Shown one piece after another: positions 57,649-64,000 of a stretch of DNA of 64,000 bases (its first letter is position 1; each line of letters begins with the position of its first letter). The position numbers and the translations under genes were made by a program. Source of the stretch: Hoplostethus atlanticus. Taxonomy: Eukaryota > Chordata > Actinopteri > Trachichthyiformes > Trachichthyidae. The notes under the pieces were generated by a model. The model searched no databases, was not told the DNA's origin, and saw nothing but the letters and a program-made list of their open reading frames with translations. Location: contig JAXDDX010000071.1 of NCBI GenBank assembly GCA_034670405.1, forward strand, positions 2,302,501-2,366,500, written 5' to 3'.

Positions 57649-57666
57649 TTACACCGAGGAGCTCAT
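57649..57666 (-). other. Upstream ORF in irf2bp2 leader (MSSSV-stop)
   Basis: Minus-strand ATG at 57666 with A at -3, followed by four codons and TAA at 57651-57649, about 120 nt upstream of the main ATG. It would lower translation of the main frame if the transcript start lies upstream of it. The transcription start is not known, and a splice acceptor between this ORF and the main ATG could remove it. Confidence 0.35.
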
Positions 57667-57745
57667 GGTAGCTGTGTTCTTTGCTACGGCGCGCCTCCGT
57701 CTAAGCTCGCGCTACAACTCAGCCCGAGCTCTCAATGTAGGGCCG

Positions 57746-57753
57746 TGACGTCA
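57746..57753. promoter_or_regulatory. CRE palindrome TGACGTCA upstream of irf2bp2
   Basis: A perfect 8-bp cAMP-response element lies about 220 bp upstream of the start codon, in GC-rich sequence (57660-57780). An NRF1-like GGCGCATGCTCA follows at about 57813. No TATA box is seen at a convincing distance. This suggests a CpG-island promoter with CREB/ATF input, which is inferred from motif and position. Confidence 0.5.
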
Positions 57754-57780
57754 GCGCCGACACTCGGCTCGTGCTCCAGG

Positions 57781-58084
57781 GTTCTATTTACTGGATTCTT
57801 CGACGACCCCTCGGGCGCATGCTCACCGTTTCTCTATCTTTATCTCGAGAGTTTACACCACAGATCGTTTATGTGTAACAAGAGGAATCACTCAACAGAG
57901 CAGCTGCGTCACAAATACCGCCCATGCCTGGCACCGTTGCAGAATTGCGAGATATGTCATGGCAAATATGACATATCAAATAATGATATGGCAAATAATG
58001 ACTAAATATTAAACAACCAGGCTAGAAAAAGAGAGATATCTGAAATATATTATATTGTTGTGCCGTGGCTGTAGATTCATTTGT
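57781..58084. other. Distal upstream DNA of irf2bp2
   Basis: GC content falls quickly leftward-to-rightward. A short direct repeat (CATGGCAAATATGACATATC and ATGATATGGCAAATAATGAC) lies at 57958-58003. Nothing else is recognised. Confidence 0.4.
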
Positions 58085-58345
58085 GTGTGATGAAGTAGAT
58101 TTGTCTTTTCTTTAGCTCTAGTGTCTACTCCAAAACATTGAGTTCTAGTCAGCTCACTTAACTAAAACAGTCAGGCTTTAGATTTGTTAGCTAGCTAAAT
58201 AGCTAACAAACTAATTTGGCAAACTAATTGGTTGGCAACCAATGTAATGTCAATGTTAACCTGTAACTACTAGCTACTACTAGCAACTAGTCATGTAACG
58301 TTAGCTAGTGGGAACATCAGCTGACTAGATGCTCTGGTTAGCAAA
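58085..58345 (+). repeat. Dispersed repeat, plus-orientation member of an inverted pair
   Basis: GTAGATTTGTCTTTTCTTTA, GTGTCTACTCCAAAACATTG, GTTAGCTAGCTAA and the TACTAGCTACTACTAGCAAC part correspond in order to the reverse complement of 62775-63080. Confidence 0.6.
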
Positions 58346-59289
58346 CAAGATGACATTAACCAAACACAAAATCAATACATGTATCAAAATGATTCGTCTC
58401 CTGCCCAATAGCACAGATATTAGCCATGTCTATGTGATACTGCTGAGACGAGCATAACACTTTTGTCATAACGACTAATCTTGTGTAAGATCTGAAACAA
58501 AAACAACAAAACTACTCATCACTAAAATGTTAATTTTTGGCTCTGGAGTTCAACAGTAATTTAATTTCATGTGTAATGTGTATCTTTAGATGCTTTAATG
58601 GAATATATCTGCAACAGTAGGTCATATCTCGCAATTTGCCCGCTTTTCATTTTATATTGTGAGCACTCTGGTCCGTTTGTGATACCCGTTAATTGAGGCA
58701 GAGTGACATGTCTCGCTTTCCTCCTCCTCTCTGCCCAGACCAGCAGCCACGGAGCCAAAGAGGTTGTATAAATACCCTGTGGAAGGAGTGCAACTGACAG
58801 CCGGGACCGACTGTTTTAGCAGCCTAACAAGTGTCATAACCAGATACTTTATTTTGTAGGACATTTTGTTTTTGCATTTCATTGCCTGTGGGGCTCATTC
58901 ACAAAATAAAAATGGCACATACATTTTATGAAGGCTTTGAAAACGCGGTGCGTGTTATTCTGAGATAAAACATGAATAAGCTGCACAATAAAAGCAACAA
59001 GTGTGTTAAAATCATGTTGCCCGCAGGCTCAATTCGACTACTGTGTAAATCCCTCTGTTACATTCCAGTCCCAGTGCCAGACAGACGTCACTAGGCGAAC
59101 AGCCAATCACAGAATTCAGCTGCTGTTACCAGGCGAGTTATATGTCCCTCGTCTCTCCCTCTCTCCATTCAGACTTCAGCTGCATGGGTGTGAAATGTGT
59201 ATATGCCGACTTTACGGCCCTGAACCAGACATCTGCAGCATAATCCTATTTTGTCTCCCTTCTACCTCAAGTGGCTTAGTTTACATAGG

Positions 59290-59291
<2 letters not shown>

Positions 59292-59365
<74 letters not shown>

Positions 59366-59371
59366 ATACAA
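59292..59371. repeat. (AC)n microsatellite, ~80 bp
   Basis: The longest AC tract of the window (about 35 units, then TACACATACA). Confidence 0.95.
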
Positions 59372-59472
59372 CTGTTCGCAGTTAAATGGTTTTATTTCAC
59401 AGGCTACTACGACACCAGTAGGCGGCCTACAAAGTGTAACAGACATGAACTATAATGGTAAGAATGTATATA

Positions 59473-59477
<5 letters not shown>

Positions 59478-59513
<36 letters not shown>
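59478..59513. repeat. (TAA)n trinucleotide tract
   Basis: About twelve AAT units. Confidence 0.9.
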
Positions 59514-59517
<4 letters not shown>

Positions 59518-60414
59518 TAAATGTGGCTAATCAAAGGATTCATACATCAGTTTATCATAGCATAAGGCTAAAAAGACGCCTGACCCAACTCAACCCGTCG
59601 GGACCAGCCGGGTTGCAGAAACCCAAACCAGTTGTACAACACAGCAGACGTACAGTATTATTACCTCCGTACCTACAAACCACTGCATGTCACCGAGCAT
59701 CTGTCATCGGGACAGAAGCAAACCTGCTTTTTCATCTTATCTGCACAAAATGCAGTCGAGGCATCGGAGGCAGACGGTGTGAACACGCCTTGAAAATTCC
59801 CTTCAATTATCCTGTGAGTCCCTGTTACTACTCCACTGTGTGAACTCCCTCACAGGGCCAGGCTGGTGTGAGACTTTAAAACAACCCAGAACATCTGGAC
59901 TTCTGCACATTTCTCATCCTGTCAGACGGTCTGAGCTCATCTAGTTCATCACTGATGAATCAAAAGGACGGTGAACTCTGACCTCCATGATCATCATGAG
60001 GGAAATTTCATATCATAAAGATGCAAGTCAGGCTAAAAGAATTGGGTAAACTCTATTCCCGTAACTAAAAAGTTGTGTTTCCGTCAGCTTCACCCTTCAC
60101 CACGCCACACCCCCCAGCCAAACATGAGACACCAATCTGACGAAGAGCAGTAACAGAAGTGATGACACGCTGCTGCAGAGTTCAGCGTAGCAAGAAGAGG
60201 AGGTCAGGGGAAACAACCAAGCAGCCTAATCCACAATAATGTTGGTGTCTGGCCAACAGCGCTGCTCTAACGTTGAACTGACAGTGAGTCAGCTCTTACT
60301 CAGAGCCTGTGTATCACCGCCCGCCTCCCCCCACCGCTGCCGGCTCCACTCGTCTTTCTCCAGGGCCTCAGCATCACGACATGGCCTGTCTTGCTCGCCC
60401 AGTCAGCTGATGGG

Positions 60415-60417
<3 letters not shown>

Positions 60418-60452
<35 letters not shown>
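60418..60452. repeat. (GA)n microsatellite
   Basis: About 16 GA units. Confidence 0.95.
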
Positions 60453-60454
<2 letters not shown>

Positions 60455-60879
60455 GCGAGAGGGAAGAGGGAGACACGTAGCTACACCGCTGAACAATGCG
60501 TCCTATTTTCATCGCGGCCTCAGGCGTTGCAGGCAAATGTACAGAAGCAGCGGGACGTTTGCATCCCGGACAATGGAGCCACATGAACTGTGTTTAGGCA
60601 AATCCCAAGTGATGGCGGGAGAGAGAGAGAATGGAGAAGGGTGTCTCTTTCTCATACACACCTTTAGTACATGCAATTCTACGTACGTTTTTTGCTGAAA
60701 TAAACCCCAGCAAGCATTTGACAGATGGGGAGGCGTCCAACCCTTCGACTTGCAGGTTAAAAGTCAACACAAGCACAAACACTTTCACCATGTGAGAGAC
60801 AATGTAGCGCCGGTCGGTCATGATCACAAAATACGACCTGACAGAAAATTCACTATAGTTGACCACAGTGTTTATACAG

Positions 60880-61275
60880 GAACCATGGTTACATGGTTTT
60901 ATATGGTCCTTATGGTAACTATGATTATTACACTCCTAACCATGATACTACCAGAGACAGGAACCACAGGAACCAGTACAAAACTGGTAACTGGTCATTC
61001 ATTAATACACAGGATGTGATATTACTACATATAATTCAGGGTTAAAATACTAAAAAACATGTATCAACTATCAAATGATCTACAAAAGTAATGCAATACG
61101 CAATGTCCAATCATATACAGCACTTCATAGTAGTAGTAAAACCATGGAGATACTATAGTAATACTGTAGAAAACCAGTGGTTAAACCAGTGTAACCAGGG
61201 TTCACAAACCATGGGTTACCATGGTCAGCATAGTCACCATAGCAACCACAGTTTGCTTACCACGGTAAAACCATG
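60880..61275. repeat. Region rich in CCATGG-centred palindromic words
   Basis: ACCATGGTTAC, CCATGGGTTACCATGGTC, ACCATGGAG and AAACCATGGTTGACC recur over about 400 bp, a pattern of decayed palindromic repeats. No boundaries are found. Confidence 0.5.
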
Positions 61276-61735
61276 GTTGACCTTCGCTTGACCCCGACGC
61301 CAAGCGGAGGTCACCCTGATCACCTTGAAGGGGCTTATTTTGCAATAATGACCAGCTCACTGTGCATTATCCCACTTACTGCACAGCTACTGAGCTGCTT
61401 ACCAACGACAACAAGAACGTGAACGATTGATTTAAAACTATTTTATTACAAGCTTCCACCAAAGACACTCGACGAGCAGGAGAGAGTAACGTCTGTTGGC
61501 TCAAGAAACAAATCAACAGAAACAACCGCACAGCGTCTAGTTGTTCAAAAATAACTGAAGTGAAAGATTTACAATTTCTCAAAGTACTACAGCAACAATG
61601 GATGACCGACGTCAACTTTCATCTTGGCGTTGTGTTTCCACGGGTTTTCAACGTTGGTGCAGGATGTCGTATTCAGTGTCAGCCAATGGCTTAGCCCTCT
61701 CAGAAGGCTTTCCCTTTCCCCCCCTGCAAGGTAAC

Positions 61736-61768
61736 CCCACCACCCCCACCCACCCCCACCCACCCCTG
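61736..61768. repeat. (CCCCACCCAC)n C-rich short array
   Basis: Three or four units of CACCCCCACC. Confidence 0.8.
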
Positions 61769-62518
61769 TTTAAGCCCCTTAAACCAGCTCACTAATCAGA
61801 GTGGGAACATCCCTGATGACGGAAAAAAATCCCCTCATACCCACGTGATTTCAGTCTTCATTGACCTGCATGGGAACACATGAAGAGACCGTCCTGCCTG
61901 GTGGACGAGACACACTAGGTTTCCCTCAGGAAGACTCTGAGGGTCTGGAGGCCTGGAAAGACAGACCGGGATTCACCTGGACACTGAGAAAGAGTTGAAT
62001 GAACCAATGAACCAATGAATTAATGCAAGTGATGTCAGATTTCAAGAGATGTGAAGTCAAACCCAAGAAGACATTACTGCTCCATTCTAGTGATTTAGCC
62101 GATGCTTTCACGACTATGAAAGCATAGATCACCAACATTACAGCCAGTAGTGAGGAGGTCAAGGGTCAGACTCGGCCCCCTGATGATCAATGTAACTAAA
62201 TATCCCTGTGACCCGAGAGTGATCAGACTCCAAACTCGTTACAGGACCAGGGTGTAGGACATTAAGACAGTCCAGGCCGATGTGAGTCTGGATGAGTTTT
62301 GCCTGATCAGCGGAGCCTTTAAATAGCCTCCCCAGGGGCCAGTCAGATGGAATATTTGCAGACATGGCCTCGTGGCTGCAGGGTCAACCCAGCCAGTTTA
62401 TTCAGCTTAGCAGTTTCACATGGGAGGAAGTCGGCACGGTGGGAAATCGGCCCAGAAAAGACAGACTTGGGAAGGTGACACTGAGGTCACTAGCGCTGGA
62501 GTCCCGCCTGGTTAACCT

Positions 62519-62580
62519 TTTACATTTACACTTCAGGCATTCGGCCGATGATCCCGTCCAGAGCAACTTACAACGAGGGC
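62519..62580 (+). mobile_element. Diverged copy of the GCAGACGCT dispersed repeat
   Basis: The order TTTTACATTTACA, TTCAGGCATTCGG, CCGTCCAGAGCAACTTACAA follows the layout of the 2307 copy with many substitutions. Alignment is needed to confirm it. Confidence 0.4.
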
Positions 62581-62774
62581 AAATGAGATTCAATTGCTAG
62601 ATCAGCAACATTACAAGCAACTAATAGAGGGTTCCTAACATAAAGCACCTTCTGGTGGCCATATTGGAGGTCCTCAGCTCTGTGAACAGCTGATTGTGTT
62701 TCTGTCCGTCGCAATTTAATATTTCTGTCTGTTTCTACTGAACTGATCATTTCATCACTGATACATCTGATTGA

Positions 62775-63080
62775 TTTAGTGTTTAGATCATGTAGCTTGT
62801 TAGCTAGCTAACCATAGTATCTGGTCAGCTAACCATCACTGTCTTGTTGTTAACACATCTGATTAGCACGCTAGCTAACGTATCTAGTAGAAGCTAGCGT
62901 TAGCAGTGGCTAGTAGTCCCATGTTAACAGTAACTAGTTAGCTAGCTACCAGTTAGTTCAGGTTAACTAGCTGACTCTTCTCCAGCTCCAACTCAGAGTG
63001 TTTTGGAGTAGAGACTAGGGCTAAAGACAAGACAGTTTACTGAGTCACAGTAACCTACATTTGGAGACAAATCTACCTGA
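62775..63080 (-). repeat. Dispersed repeat, minus-orientation member of an inverted pair
   Basis: GTGTTTTGGAGTAGAGACTA, GGCTAAAGACAAGACAG and GGAGACAAATCTACCTGATC are the reverse complement of words at 58090-58160. Repeated TTAGCTAGCTAAC words lie between. Confidence 0.6.
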
Positions 63081-63574
63081 TCACACTGATCACTTTTACT
63101 GAGAACGTTACTGGATGATCTACAGACACACCACAACAACCTGGTTCAGATAGCTCTCCTCTTCTAGACATTATTAACTAACAGATCTCCAGTGGATCCA
63201 TGATGGCGTCAGAGGTGGCTGATAGGAGATTGGTGACGCAACTCCAAGGCCTTTACAGTAAGGAGTACAAGGGTCAAAGCCACAGCGCCGAGGAGAGAGA
63301 TGATGTTGTTAGATACTTTAGTTGACTGACAGTTCACAAAATGATCTGACTAAATCAAGAAATAAAACAAGATTAATCAGATCCCAGGGGGGAAATCTTT
63401 TCTTCACCTCGGAGATCTCAATGTAGTCTCCTTTTTTGATAACCTTCACTGAAATGTTTCTCCTAAAACCCCCGAGGAGCAACCTGGAGACTTTCTGAGA
63501 TCAATGTGAAGATGCTACCATGTGGCATATAATGGTCATCAGCTCCTACTGTACGTCTGTTTCTCTAATATTAT

Positions 63575-63750
63575 GGTTTCATATTCAGGAGAGTTAAATG
63601 ACTCTTCATCTGGATCATCTGGAGATCTGTTGTTGTGATCAGATCAACATGAGCTGAATTTGAGAAACAGGAGAAAACACCTTTAGTCTCATCTTTGTGT
63701 TAAAGAGAGCTCATTTGTAAAAGGTCTAAATATGAGATCTCTTCTTGGAT
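63575..63750 (-). repeat. Unnamed dispersed repeat, copy in minus orientation
   Basis: Reverse-complement partner of 28795-28970: GTTGTTGTGATCAGATCAAC, GGAGAAAACACCTTTAGTCT and AAATATGAGATCTCTTCTTG all have counterparts there. Confidence 0.75.
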
Positions 63751-64000
63751 GTTGCTTCCGTTTGGGATCACATGACTGGGCAGCCATAGCGAGGGCAGGA
63801 TCCATTTGATCAAGAGAGAGTAAATGTTATCGTCTTGCCCTTGGCCTGGTATGTTTTTACGGCGAGCCAAGCCTCCTCATGAGTCAATGGACTTTTGTTC
63901 TGCTGTAATCAGTGAGGCGTCAGCACTGAGTAACTGTTTGTGCAGAAAGCCCCGGGCGGACAGACGGCGAGGAAGTCATTTAATAATTGAGCAAATAGCT

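Larger units (their letters stand above)
56900..57780. promoter_or_regulatory. CpG-rich start region of irf2bp2
   Basis: Exon 1 and the adjoining upstream DNA are markedly richer in G+C and CpG than the flanking desert, whose A+T content rises sharply beyond about 57860. This fits a CpG-island promoter overlapping the first coding exon, as is usual for regulator genes. Its exact boundaries were not computed. Confidence 0.5.
58346..60417. other. Non-coding DNA upstream of irf2bp2
   Basis: A TATA-like GTATAAATACC at 58765-58775 stands in plus orientation but no exon is recognised downstream. Otherwise only microsatellites are seen. Confidence 0.35.
61276..62774. other. Non-coding DNA
   Basis: C-rich array at 61736 and the diverged dispersed repeat at 62519. 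No gene is seen. Confidence 0.4.

Noticed and set aside
58765-58775. TATA-box promoter (GTATAAATACC)
   Set aside because: No exon, start codon context or conserved frame follows it; a TATA-like word in AT-rich DNA is expected by chance.

Overview
The window is vertebrate nuclear DNA, almost certainly from a ray-finned (teleost) fish. The evidence is one recognisable two-exon gene with a GT-AG intron, very dense (CA)n/(GT)n and other microsatellites, and remnants of transposons typical of fish: a Tc1-like MITE with TA target duplications, hAT-like MITEs with 8-bp duplications, tRNA-derived SINE heads, and decayed LINE sequence. There are no bacterial operons, no CRISPR array and no rRNA genes. 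Species and chromosome cannot be read from the sequence.

Only one protein-coding gene can be supported: irf2bp2, on the minus strand at 55,658-57,527. It has two coding exons (57,527-56,750 and 56,418-55,658) separated by a 331-bp intron and encodes 512 residues. Both diagnostic domains of the IRF2BP family are intact: the N-terminal C4 zinc finger and the C-terminal C3HC4 RING-like domain. A CpG-rich start region, a perfect CRE palindrome upstream, a possible 5'UTR acceptor site, a six-codon upstream ORF and a Pumilio-type site in the 3'UTR are visible around it. The other ~62 kb behaves as a gene desert. The remaining long open frames are satellite read-throughs, antisense shadows of irf2bp2, or chance frames.

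Layout by region: 1-5 kb is unique GC-rich DNA with a TTACA pentamer array next to a dispersed repeat. 5.3-6.9 kb is a cluster of CA/GT tracts. 9.57-10.13 kb holds a CT tract and a ~390-bp TATC (GATA) array. 13-16 kb holds a LINE reverse-transcriptase fragment and a SINE head. 17.0-17.7 kb is a palindromic minisatellite and 18.7-19.24 kb is an 11-bp minisatellite. 19.6-26 kb holds an 87-bp duplication, a hAT-like MITE and LINE tails. 26.4-26.8 kb is a Tc1-like MITE. 30.8-31.6 kb is a 29-bp minisatellite. 32.3-33.35 kb holds a LINE 3' end and a SINE interrupted by a hAT-like MITE. 34.6-35.45 kb is a 21-bp minisatellite. 36.7 kb holds a 9-bp collagen-like repeat. 38-51 kb carries three copies of an unnamed dispersed repeat, a second copy of the 22-kb MITE and a 65-bp repeat. 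51.5-51.7 kb is a ~220-bp palindrome and 52.77-53.07 kb is a 16-bp minisatellite. 53.8 kb is a (CTT)28 tract. 55.2-57.8 kb is irf2bp2, and 58-64 kb is desert with an inverted repeat pair.

The striking property of the window is the number of distinct minisatellites (periods 9, 11, 16, 21, 29, 42, 65 and 87 bp) and MITE-like palindromes around a single transcription-regulator gene. No new multi-gene system was found. Assignments of repeats to families rest on pattern memory and on comparison of copies within the window, without a database search.
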